DNA from: Desulfobacterales bacterium
GTDB taxonomy: Bacteria > Desulfobacterota > Desulfobacteria > Desulfobacterales > UBA5852
NCBI GenBank assembly: GCA_016735415.1
Contig: JAERRP010000057.1
Coordinates: 1 to 5,635, forward strand
Direction of reading: 5' to 3'
DNA length: 5,635 nt
The notes beneath the pieces were generated by a model that worked only from the letters and a program-made list of their open reading frames with translations, did no database searches and was not told where the DNA came from. This document shows positions 1 to 5,593 of the stretch, piece after piece; the first letter of the stretch is position 1, and the number at the start of each line of letters is the position of its first letter. Position numbers and translations under genes: made by a program.

Positions 1-207
1 GTTGACAATCACGGCCCGGGCGCGGCCGGTGCGGATGCGCTCCCGATCGAGGCACACCGGCGCGGCCTGCACCCGATTGCGGGTAAACACGGCCGCCGCC
101 GCGGCCGGTGTTTCCGAAAAAATCAGGCCGAGATCCGGTTCACCGTTTTTTTTCAAACCGGCATGAATACCGGCCGCCTTGAAGCCCGCGCATCTTTCTG
201 TGCCCAT
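1..207 (-). CDS. argJ: ArgJ, bifunctional glutamate N-acetyltransferase/ornithine acetyltransferase (N-terminal part, cut by window edge)
   Basis: ArgJ moves the acetyl group from N-acetylornithine to glutamate, and in bifunctional forms also makes N-acetylglutamate from acetyl-CoA. It is a cytoplasmic enzyme of arginine biosynthesis. The 69 visible codons read [20 protein letters not shown], then [20 protein letters not shown], then [20 protein letters not shown] before the edge. This is the conserved ArgJ N-terminus: the GF.AAG..AG.K..G..DL opening, the PA.AA.VFT.N.V.AAPV block, and the start of the AIVNSG.AN region. The catalytic Thr of the self-cleavage site lies beyond the window. The start is ATG at 207-205, with AAGGAA upstream at about 7 bases spacing. 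A GTG two codons earlier is possible but sits too close to that site. It is divergent from the selenoprotein-AEC-truA unit. Family assignment is by recognition of the conserved blocks only. Confidence 0.88.
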   Translation of the reverse strand, partial: MGTERCAGFKAAGIHAGLKKNGEPDLGLIFSETPAAAAAVFTRNRVQAAPVCLDRERIRTGRARAVIVN

Positions 208-343
208 GGTCACTTTCCTTCCCGGGGTGGTCGGTATCGGCCGCTGGCCGCGGTTCCCAAACAAAGGCCGTCGCATGACGCTCTTTGCACCAAAGCCCGT
301 CCGATGTCAACGACCGGCCCGGCGCACAATCCGGCGACCAGGC

Positions 344-370
344 TTGACAAGAATTAGCGTCCGGCATAAA
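344..370 (+). promoter_or_regulatory. Candidate sigma70-type promoter for the selenoprotein-AEC-truA unit
   Basis: A perfect TTGACA (344-349) is followed after 15 bases by CATAAA (365-370), which matches TATAAT at four of six positions. The short spacer is a weakness. It lies about 110 bases upstream of the ATG at 482 and points the right way. This rests only on the hexamers seen. Confidence 0.35.
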
Positions 371-393
371 CCTTCCCGTCACGACCGCAAAGG

Positions 394-429
394 GTACCAA
401 TGTCCGCAGGCGCCCGGACGCGTCGGTAC
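394..429 (+). other. Leader hairpin candidate
   Basis: GTACC (394-398) can pair with GGTAC (425-429), and inside it GTCCG (402-406) with CGGAC (415-419) around an 8-base loop, giving a two-part stem with an asymmetric internal loop. The downstream arm can alternatively pair with GCGTCCGG at 357-364 (eight perfect bases with CCGGACGC at 414-421). The region is GC-rich, so chance pairing is a real possibility. No function is claimed. Confidence 0.3.
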
Positions 430-469
430 ACCGCGGGCGTTGCCCGCCCGTCAGCCCGATACCCAATGA

Positions 470-474
470 AAGGA
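470..474 (+). promoter_or_regulatory. Ribosome binding site of the selenoprotein gene
   Basis: AAGGA lies 7 bases before the ATG at 482. It matters because it marks a genuine translation start in front of a frame that appears to stop after only 20 codons, which supports reading the later TGA as sense. Confidence 0.7.
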
Positions 475-481
475 CCCCTCC

Positions 482-664
482 ATGGACCGCGCTCAACCGC
501 CATGCCGCCGCTGCGGCCGTCCTCTGACCGTCAAACGGTCCTGACGCCGGGTATTCCTCCACTGCCGGGAATGCAGTGTCGACTATCCCATGGAAACATA
601 TGCTCAGAGCATCGACGACGACCTCGAAGAGCGGCTGGCCCGCATCCCCTGCGACCGGATCTGA
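482..664 (+). CDS. Small dual-CxxC selenoprotein, TGA at codon 21 read as selenocysteine
   Basis: The frame from ATG 482 gives 60 residues if TGA at 542-544 is translated as Sec, ending at TGA 662-664. The N-terminal part has Cys8-Arg-Arg-Cys11 followed by GRPLTVKRS, then Sec21, RRVFLH, Cys28-Arg-Glu-Cys31, Tyr35 and an acidic helix-like tail (SIDDDLEERLA) ending in CDRI. Two CxxC pairs about 20 residues apart look like a zinc-ribbon or rubredoxin-like knuckle, with Sec between them. From memory this fits the small family that RefSeq names 'dual CXXC motif small (seleno)protein', in which the position may be Cys or Sec; the exact role is unknown. The evidence is a Shine-Dalgarno site at the start, the continuing motif-rich frame after the TGA, and a SECIS-like hairpin at 549-589. 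There is no signal peptide or membrane segment, so it is likely cytoplasmic. It lies 6 bases upstream of the AEC permease gene in the same frame. The alternative is a nonsense-mutated Cys version. Confidence 0.8.
549..589 (+). promoter_or_regulatory. Bacterial SECIS element (selenocysteine insertion hairpin)
   Basis: The upper stem is perfect: CACTGC (560-565) pairs with GCAGTG (573-578) around the 7-base loop CGGGAAT (566-572). A looser lower helix can form between 549-553 and 584-589 (with one bulged base) and between 555-556 and 581-582. The loop begins 21 bases after the TGA, and one of its first two bases is G. Both fit the known pattern of bacterial SECIS elements recognised by SelB within the coding region. 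The hairpin also codes for the second CxxC. A competing stem (551-558 with 567-574, including U-G pairs) exists but places the loop closer to the TGA. Confidence 0.72.
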
Positions 665-670
665 CCCGCC

Positions 671-1585
671 ATGGTCCTGAACAGCCTTTTCCCTGTTTTT
701 GCCCTCATTGCCATAGGGATGGTGTTCAAACACTGGCAACTGACCACGACCGACTTTCTGAAAACAGCGGATCGCCTGGTCTACTTCATTTTTTTCCCGG
801 CCCTTCTCTTCTGGAAAATCGGTGGCTCACCGCCGTCTCCGACGGCCAGCGGACATTTCTACCTGGCGGCCGCGCTGGCGGTTTTGCTGATCTATCTGGT
901 CTCCCTCGCCTATATCTGTTGGCGGGTTCCAGCATTCCAGGCCGGCACGTTTTCCCAAAGCTGTTACCGGTTCAACACTTACATCGGCATGGCCATCGTC
1001 ATCAATGCCCTGGGCGAAGAGGGGGTGCGACAGTTCGGGATCCTGATCGGCTTTCTCATTCCCACCATCAACGTTTTAGCGGTCTCGACCCTGACCTGGT
1101 ATAGCGGTAGGCACACCACCGGCGCCAAACGTATCCGTCAGGCCATTCGCGCGATGATGTCCAACCCGCTGATTATTGCCTGTGTGACCGGCCTGATCTA
1201 TTCCCGCGCAGTGGGCCGTTTTCCGGTTTTTATCCATAACGCGCTGGGATTGATGGCCGCCATCACACTGCCACTGGCCCTTTTATCCATCGGGGGGACG
1301 CTGACCCTTACCGGCCTCCGTAAACATTGGGGGCAATCCCTTGTGGGCGCTGTTTTCAAACTTGTTGTCCTGCCACTCACCGGCTGGACTTTATTTCTGC
1401 TGATGGGCGTCGGTGGTCTCGATCTGAAGATCGGCATGATTTACTTGGCGTTGCCGACCTCACCGGCCATTTATGTTCTCTCCTCCCAGTTAAATAGCGA
1501 CACCCAGCTGGCTTCGGCCGCCATCGTCCTGTCAACCGCCCTGTCGTTTATCTCCCTGACGATCGTTCTGACGGTTTTTGGATAG
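671..1585 (+). CDS. AEC (auxin efflux carrier) family transporter
   Basis: This is a 304-residue, very hydrophobic inner-membrane protein of the AEC family (TC 2.A.69), whose members are secondary carriers or exporters of organic anions such as malonate or auxin-like compounds. About ten membrane segments are visible, roughly at 4-19, 35-50, 62-84, 104-114, 121-144, 166-178, 190-211, 223-246, 254-271 and 280-303. They form two sets of five around a basic central loop (151-161). Family hallmarks are RFNTYIG (100-106), the SNP motif opening the second half (164-166), PLALLSIGG (201-209) and the PTSPAIYVLSSQ stretch (262-273). Length is normal and the protein appears intact. ATG 671 is the only sensible start but has no clear ribosome binding site; it lies 6 bases after the selenoprotein stop, so translational coupling is likely. 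truA follows after 4 bases. The substrate cannot be told from sequence. Confidence 0.87.
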   Translation: MVLNSLFPVFALIAIGMVFKHWQLTTTDFLKTADRLVYFIFFPALLFWKIGGSPPSPTASGHFYLAAALAVLLIYLVSLAYICWRVPAFQAGTFSQSCYRFNTYIGMAIVINALGEEGVRQFGILIGFLIPTINVLAVSTLTWYSGRHTTGAKRIRQAIRAMMSNPLIIACVTGLIYSRAVGRFPVFIHNALGLMAAITLPLALLSIGGTLTLTGLRKHWGQSLVGAVFKLVVLPLTGWTLFLLMGVGGLDLKIGMIYLALPTSPAIYVLSSQLNSDTQLASAAIVLSTALSFISLTIVLTVFG

Positions 1586-1589
1586 CACC

Positions 1590-2360
1590 ATGATCGACAA
1601 CCCCATGGAAACCGACCGACGGCCGCAAAAAAATTTTAAACTGATCATCGAATATGACGGCAGCGACTATTGCGGATGGCAGCGCCAGCCCAACCAGTCC
1701 AGTATCCAGGGGACGCTGGAAGGTGTGTTGCAGTGCATGACCCGGGAACCCATCAGGCTGCACGGCTCCGGCCGCACCGATGCCGGCGTTCACGCCCTGG
1801 GGCAGACGGCCCACTTTAAATGCAGCACGCGGCTGATACCGGAAGAATTTCAGAAAGGGATGAATCGCCTGCTGCCCGGCGATATTGCCGTGCGATCCTG
1901 CCGATCGGTCCCGCTGGACTTTCACGCCCGCTTCAGCAGTCGCTGGAAACAATACCGCTACCGGATCTGCAATCAGCCGGTAAAGCAGGCCGTGGGCCGC
2001 CAGTATGCCTGGCAGATTTTTCGCCCCCTCGATGTGGCCGCCATGGTGCAGGGGACCCGCCATCTGGTGGGCCGACACGACTTCAAATCCTTCGAAAGCA
2101 GCGGTAGTCCCCGAGCCCAGACCGTCCGGGATATCATGGAGGCGTCCTGGCAAAAAACGAACGATCATCTGGAATTTGACATCCGTGCCAACGGTTTTCT
2201 ACGCTACATGGTCCGCAACATCGTGGGAACACTGGTGGCGGTGGGGATGGGCAAACTGGAAGCAAACTGCATTCCGGCACTCGTGGACGCCGCCGATCGT
2301 CGCCTGGCTCCCGCCACAGCGCCGCCGCACGGTCTGTTTCTCGTCCACGTAGCGTATTAG
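1590..2360 (+). CDS. truA: TruA, tRNA pseudouridine(38-40) synthase
   Basis: TruA converts uridines 38, 39 and 40 in the anticodon arm of many tRNAs to pseudouridine. It acts as a cytoplasmic homodimer. The 256-residue product has the full family layout: FKLIIEYDGSDYCGWQRQP (16-34), the catalytic motif GSGRTDAGVHA (59-69) with nucleophile Asp64, the HARFSSRWKQYRYRI block in the middle, HDFKSFES, and the C-terminal core RANGFLRYMVRNIVGTLV. Length is typical. The start is ATG 1590, 4 bases after the AEC stop. A TTG at 1578 would overlap the AEC gene and add four residues, and an in-frame ATG at 1605 would remove five; none has a strong ribosome binding site. It is the third gene of the plus-strand unit and is convergent with the CLC gene. 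It appears intact. Confidence 0.95.
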   Translation: MIDNPMETDRRPQKNFKLIIEYDGSDYCGWQRQPNQSSIQGTLEGVLQCMTREPIRLHGSGRTDAGVHALGQTAHFKCSTRLIPEEFQKGMNRLLPGDIAVRSCRSVPLDFHARFSSRWKQYRYRICNQPVKQAVGRQYAWQIFRPLDVAAMVQGTRHLVGRHDFKSFESSGSPRAQTVRDIMEASWQKTNDHLEFDIRANGFLRYMVRNIVGTLVAVGMGKLEANCIPALVDAADRRLAPATAPPHGLFLVHVAY

Positions 2361-2363
2361 CGC

Positions 2364-2375
2364 CGACTTCGGTCG
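2364..2375 (+). terminator. Short UUCG-tetraloop hairpin after truA, weak terminator candidate
   Basis: CGAC-TTCG-GTCG forms a four-base-pair stem with the unusually stable C(UUCG)G tetraloop, starting 3 bases after the truA stop and followed by an AT-rich stretch containing TTTT (2386-2389). The stem is short and no proper U-run follows directly, so this is only a candidate in the 38-base gap between the convergent genes. Confidence 0.3.
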
Positions 2376-2398
2376 TTAAATGTAGTTTTGAAATATTT

Positions 2399-4264
2399 CT
2401 ATGCATCGGATGCCGCCTCCCGGCCCTTCATCTTCTGGATGCGCTCGTTGTAGAAGGCGATCACTTCGCGTCGATTCAGCATCCCCACCAGGATGCTGTG
2501 GTCATCGCCCTGGACGACGGGCAGGCTGTCGATATTCTTCTTGGTGAATTTGAGCAGGACGTTGTTGAGGTCTTCCTCCGGTGTCGTGAAGATGATGTCG
2601 GACGTGGCGATGTCGCGCATGACCACCAGGTCCTCGATCTCGGGAGAAAAAAGCACGCCGCGGATATCGGTGCTGGAGAAAATGCCGTTGAGGCGGCCGT
2701 TCTGGTCCATGACCGGGAAATAATGCTGTTTGGTTTTGGCAAAATAGCGTTTGAAATCGATAAAACGCATGTCCTGTGGGATCATTCGGGCCTTGTGGAC
2801 CAGGGGCATGAGATCCTTGACGTGGATGGCCTGCAGGATGTCCATGAAGAATTCACCGGCGTGGGCCGGGGAATCGATACGGTTTTGGGGTTGTTTCTCG
2901 TAAATTGTCCATCGCCGCGCGGCCAGATAGGCCACCGAGCAGACCAGCAGGCTCGGCAGCAGCAGATGGTAGGAATCCGTCATCTCGCTCACGAAAATAA
3001 TGGTGGAGATGGGGGTGTTGGACACGGCCGTAAAAAAACCGGCCATGCCCACCACCACAAAGGCACCGGGTTCGGTTACGACCCCGGGCATGACCAGATG
3101 GAAAACACGGCCGACAACCCCGCCCATGGCGCCGCCGATCACGATCGAAGGACCGAAACCCCCGCCGCTGCCCCCGGAACCGATCGAGAACGAAGTGGTC
3201 ATGATCTTTCCGATGGCCAGAGCCAAAAGAAAGGACACGCTCAACTCGTTGAAAAGGGCCTGCTGTGCAAAACCGTAGCCAAAGGCCAGGCAATGGGGGA
3301 AGTAAAAACCGATCAGGCCGGTGCACAGCCCGCCGATGGCCGGCTTGAAATGGTTGGGCATCTTAATCGCTTTGAAAATCGCCGTGCCCCCGTAAAAAGC
3401 TTTGATGTAGAAGACACCCGTGGCCACAAGCACCAGGGCCAGCACGAGATAGGGACCCAGTTCCAGCGGATTGGTAAACTCGAAGGGCGGCGTTTCGAAA
3501 AGCGATCCCCAGCCGAAAACCAGGCAGAAGAGACAGTAGGCCACCACCGAGGAGATACCGGCCGGAATGATGACCTCGGATTCGAACTCCGGGTCGCGGT
3601 AAAGGACTTCGGCGGCAAACAGGGCCCCCGCCAGCGGCGCCCTGAAAATACTGCCGACCCCGGCACTGATCCCCGCCGCCATCATGATGCGACGTTCGCG
3701 CTCCGAAAGATTGAGGCGGGTGGCCAGGAAAGACCCGAAACCCGCCCCGATCTGGGCGATGGGTCCCTCCCTTCCGCCGGAGCCGCCCGTCGTCAGCGTA
3801 AGGGCCGAGGCAATTGTTTTCACGATCGGCACCCGGCCGCGCATGAAGCCGCCTTTGCGGTGGTAGGCATCGATGGCGGAATCGGTACCGTGGCCTTCGG
3901 CTTCCGGGGCGAAGGTGTACACGATCCAGCCGCTGACGATGCCGCCCAGGCCCGGCAGAATAAGCAGGATATAGCGATTGAACGGCCTTCCGGTAGGCGG
4001 CCACAGATGATGTTCACCGGCTGGCGAGGGGGGGGCATAGCCGGCCATGAAGTCCATGAACCAATGCAGGCCTAGAAGGCACAGATAATGAAAAACGATG
4101 GAGCCCAGACCGGCGATGATACCGATGATCAGGAAGTAAAGGGACCATTTGCCCGCGCGGGAAATGCGCGAGGAGATCTCTCCGGGTTGCGATGATTGAA
4201 AACGCTTTAAAAAGGATTCACCCAAGCCCGTACCACCTCGAACAGTTGCTGTCGATTTGAGCAT
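2399..4264 (-). CDS. CLC-family anion channel/transporter with C-terminal CBS-domain pair
   Basis: This 621-residue membrane protein of the voltage-gated chloride channel (CLC) family moves chloride or similar anions across the inner membrane as a homodimer. The CLC core spans about 40-455. It has GHG (124-126) at the first ion-binding motif, GGSGGREGP (160-168) with gating Glu166, GSGGGFGPS (365-373), FVSEMTDSYHLLLP (424-437) and Tyr455, which aligns with the ion-coordinating Tyr of E. coli ClcA. A cytoplasmic CBS pair follows, about 483-540 (VKDLMPLVHK to STDIRGVLF) and 550-608 (RDIATSDIIFTTPEEDL to RREVIAFYN), and probably senses nucleotides or ionic state. Val220 follows Glu219 in LAGALFAAEV, where ClcA has its internal proton Glu203. 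ATG 4264 has no clear ribosome site. A TTG at 4225 (residue 14) has GAGGTGG 7 bases upstream and could be the true start (608 residues). The gene stands alone, convergent with truA and divergent from the aminotransferase. Confidence 0.92.
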   Translation of the reverse strand: MLKSTATVRGGTGLGESFLKRFQSSQPGEISSRISRAGKWSLYFLIIGIIAGLGSIVFHYLCLLGLHWFMDFMAGYAPPSPAGEHHLWPPTGRPFNRYILLILPGLGGIVSGWIVYTFAPEAEGHGTDSAIDAYHRKGGFMRGRVPIVKTIASALTLTTGGSGGREGPIAQIGAGFGSFLATRLNLSERERRIMMAAGISAGVGSIFRAPLAGALFAAEVLYRDPEFESEVIIPAGISSVVAYCLFCLVFGWGSLFETPPFEFTNPLELGPYLVLALVLVATGVFYIKAFYGGTAIFKAIKMPNHFKPAIGGLCTGLIGFYFPHCLAFGYGFAQQALFNELSVSFLLALAIGKIMTTSFSIGSGGSGGGFGPSIVIGGAMGGVVGRVFHLVMPGVVTEPGAFVVVGMAGFFTAVSNTPISTIIFVSEMTDSYHLLLPSLLVCSVAYLAARRWTIYEKQPQNRIDSPAHAGEFFMDILQAIHVKDLMPLVHKARMIPQDMRFIDFKRYFAKTKQHYFPVMDQNGRLNGIFSSTDIRGVLFSPEIEDLVVMRDIATSDIIFTTPEEDLNNVLLKFTKKNIDSLPVVQGDDHSILVGMLNRREVIAFYNERIQKMKGREAASDA

Positions 4265-4398
4265 CTTCGATTGGAAGCCATACGATCATCCCCGTCGAGG
4301 GAGGCCCCGGCCGACGCAGGGATATTAAATCGTACCTCATAGTCATTCGACCGGTGAAATGCAAGTAAAATCAGACCGCTCCCCGTGTAACCGCAGAC

Positions 4399-4427
4399 TT
4401 GAAGCCATCCGCCGACGATGCTATAAA
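4399..4427 (+). promoter_or_regulatory. Sigma70-type promoter of the aminotransferase gene
   Basis: TTGAAG (4399-4404) and TATAAA (4422-4427) are separated by exactly 17 bases. Each matches consensus well (four and five of six). Transcription would begin near 4434, giving a leader of about 105 bases before ATG 4541. This is the best promoter match in the window. Confidence 0.6.
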
Positions 4428-4530
4428 AGATGGCTGGCGCCCCCCACGGGGTCCTTGTTCGATTTCATTGAAGGCGACAACGATTCTGAAACAGAAGAAT
4501 GACGTGCTTTGATCAACCCTGCGAAAAAAA

Positions 4531-4534
4531 AGGA
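4531..4534 (+). promoter_or_regulatory. Ribosome binding site that sets the aminotransferase start
   Basis: AGGA within a purine-rich AAAAGGAAAG tract lies 6 bases before ATG 4541. This favours 4541 over the in-frame ATG at 4499, which has only a loose GAAG before it and would add a 14-residue extension unlike the family. Confidence 0.7.
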
Positions 4535-4540
4535 AAGCCC

Positions 4541-5593
4541 ATGTCCGACCTTAATGCCAGGCCCCCTGAAGAATTGCAGCAACAGCTCCAGAGGCTGCAT
4601 GAGCGGTTCGAACACTTTCAGCAGGCCAATCTGAATCTGGATCTGACCCGGGGCAAACCCTGCACCGCGCAGCTCGATCTTTCCGACCCCCTGCTCGCCA
4701 TCATTGCAAACGACGGTTATCGCGCCGCGGATGGCACCGATTGCCGCAACTACGGCGGCCTCGACGGTCTGCCGGAAGCCAAAGTGCTGTTTGCCGACTA
4801 CATGGGGGTGGAAGAAAATGAATTGATCATCGGCGGCAATGCCAGCCTCAACCTGATGTACGACACGTTCATGCGCGCCATGCTGATGGGCGTGGGCGAC
4901 GGGCAGCCCCCCTGGTCGCAACTGCCGCGCGTCCGTTTTCTGTGCCCCAGCCCGGGCTATGATCGCCATTTTGCGATCTGCCAAAACCTGGGCATCGAAA
5001 TGATACCGGTGGACATGACGCCTGAAGGGCCGTACATGGACACGGTCGAACGACTGGTGGCGGAAGATGAGGCCGTCAAGGGGATCTGGTGCGTTCCCGT
5101 CTACAGCAACCCCACCGGTGACGTCTACAGCGATGAAACCGTGGAGCGACTGGCCCGCATGCCGGCGCGGGCATCCGATTTCCGCATCTTCTGGGACAAC
5201 GCCTATGCCGTTCATCAATTCAGCGGAGATCCGCCCGTCCCGAAGCACATTCTGACGGCCTGCCGGACGGCCGGACATCCCGAACGCCCGTTTCTGTTCG
5301 GATCCACCTCCAAGATCACCCTTCCCGGCGCCGGTCTGGCCCTCATGGCTGGCAGCGTGCGCAACATGGACTGGGTGCGGCAGCAACTGTTTTACCAGAC
5401 CATCGGACCGGACAAACTCAACCAGTTGCGCCATGTTCGCTTTTTCCGCAACCTTGATGGTATCAAGCGGCACATGCAAAAGCATGCCGAGATCCTGCGC
5501 CCGCGCTTCGAAGCGGTCGAAACCATCCTGACCCGCGAACTGGCGGGCAAGGGCATTGCCGACTGGACCCGGCTCAAGGCGGCTTTTTTCTGA
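4541..5593 (+). CDS. PLP-dependent aminotransferase, Aminotran_MocR/aspartate aminotransferase type, C-terminus lost
   Basis: The 350 visible residues match the fold-type I aminotransferases grouped as Aminotran_MocR (the C. glutamicum AspT type), which exchange amino groups between amino acids such as aspartate and 2-oxoglutarate in the cytoplasm. Visible landmarks are LDLTRGKP (33-40), RNYGGLDGLPEA (69-80), GGNASLNLMYDT (98-109), PSPGYDRHF (136-144), YSNPTG (188-193) with Asn190, FWDNAYAVH (217-225) with Asp219 and Tyr222, STSK (255-258) with the PLP Schiff-base Lys258, and TIGPDKLNQLRHVRFF (287-302). Family members are about 420-430 residues long; this frame ends at DWTRLKAAFF. One lost base near 5573-5577 would explain it: restoring it gives a family-like RPQGGFF. 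The last 70-80 residues, including a substrate-binding Arg, are missing or unreadable. The gene is therefore a probable pseudogene or is disrupted at the window edge. It has its own promoter. Confidence 0.82.
   Translation: MSDLNARPPEELQQQLQRLHERFEHFQQANLNLDLTRGKPCTAQLDLSDPLLAIIANDGYRAADGTDCRNYGGLDGLPEAKVLFADYMGVEENELIIGGNASLNLMYDTFMRAMLMGVGDGQPPWSQLPRVRFLCPSPGYDRHFAICQNLGIEMIPVDMTPEGPYMDTVERLVAEDEAVKGIWCVPVYSNPTGDVYSDETVERLARMPARASDFRIFWDNAYAVHQFSGDPPVPKHILTACRTAGHPERPFLFGSTSKITLPGAGLALMAGSVRNMDWVRQQLFYQTIGPDKLNQLRHVRFFRNLDGIKRHMQKHAEILRPRFEAVETILTRELAGKGIADWTRLKAAFF

Larger units (their letters stand above)
208..481. other. Divergent intergenic region between argJ and the selenoprotein gene
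   Basis: These 274 bases separate two outward-reading genes and should hold both promoters and the leader of the plus-strand unit. Open frames here are short, lack family resemblance and are GC-driven. TTGACA hexamers occur once on each strand (344-349 on plus, 310-305 on minus). The minus copy has only a poor -10 (CAAAGA, 17-base spacer) in front of argJ. Inverted repeats lie at 357-364/414-421, 394-398/425-429, 402-406/415-419 and 433-438/442-447. No known riboswitch class or tRNA could be recognised. Confidence 0.6.
4265..4540. other. Divergent intergenic region between CLC and aminotransferase genes
   Basis: These 276 bases carry the aminotransferase promoter (4399-4427) and its leader of roughly 105 bases. 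On the minus strand, toward the CLC gene, a TTTAAT (4329-4324) resembles a -10, but no acceptable -35 lies at the right distance. No small gene, tRNA or repeat could be supported. Confidence 0.55.

Noticed and set aside
282..310. Minus-strand promoter TTGACA-17-CAAAGA for argJ
   Set aside because: The -35 is perfect but the -10 matches at only about two of six positions, so it is not listed as a separate feature.
357..421. Possible c-di-GMP (GEMM) riboswitch, because of GGCATAAACC and GACCGCAAAGGG
   Set aside because: The resemblance is limited to two short patches; the second hairpin and tetraloop-receptor features of GEMM could not be laid out.
433..447. Perfect hairpin GCGGGC-GTT-GCCCGC as a terminator or attenuator
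   Set aside because: It has a 3-base loop, no U-run, and lies in very GC-rich sequence just upstream of a translated gene, so chance is sufficient.
140..739. Long minus-strand open frame of about 200 codons across argJ and the intergenic region
   Set aside because: It is out of frame with the recognised ArgJ sequence, resembles no family, and overlaps the selenoprotein and AEC start. It is a GC-driven shadow.
400..1104. Plus-strand open frame of 234 codons overlapping the selenoprotein and AEC genes
   Set aside because: It has Pro/Arg/His-rich composition, no motif, no ribosome site, and competes with two well-supported frames.
2498..4075. 525-codon plus-strand open frame antisense to the CLC gene
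   Set aside because: It is a mirror of the GC-rich CLC codons. Its composition (rich in Gly, His, Asp, Gln) and lack of any domain mark it as an artefact.
2399..4264. CLC gene as a fluoride/proton antiporter (CLC-F type)
   Set aside because: The GREGP gate, GxFGP filter and CBS domains fit ordinary chloride-type CLC proteins, and no fluoride riboswitch precedes it.
5591..5593. Second in-frame TGA (end of the aminotransferase) as a possible selenocysteine codon
   Set aside because: Read-through meets TAG at 5624-5626 after only ten further codons, no SECIS-like hairpin follows, and family position does not call for Cys there.
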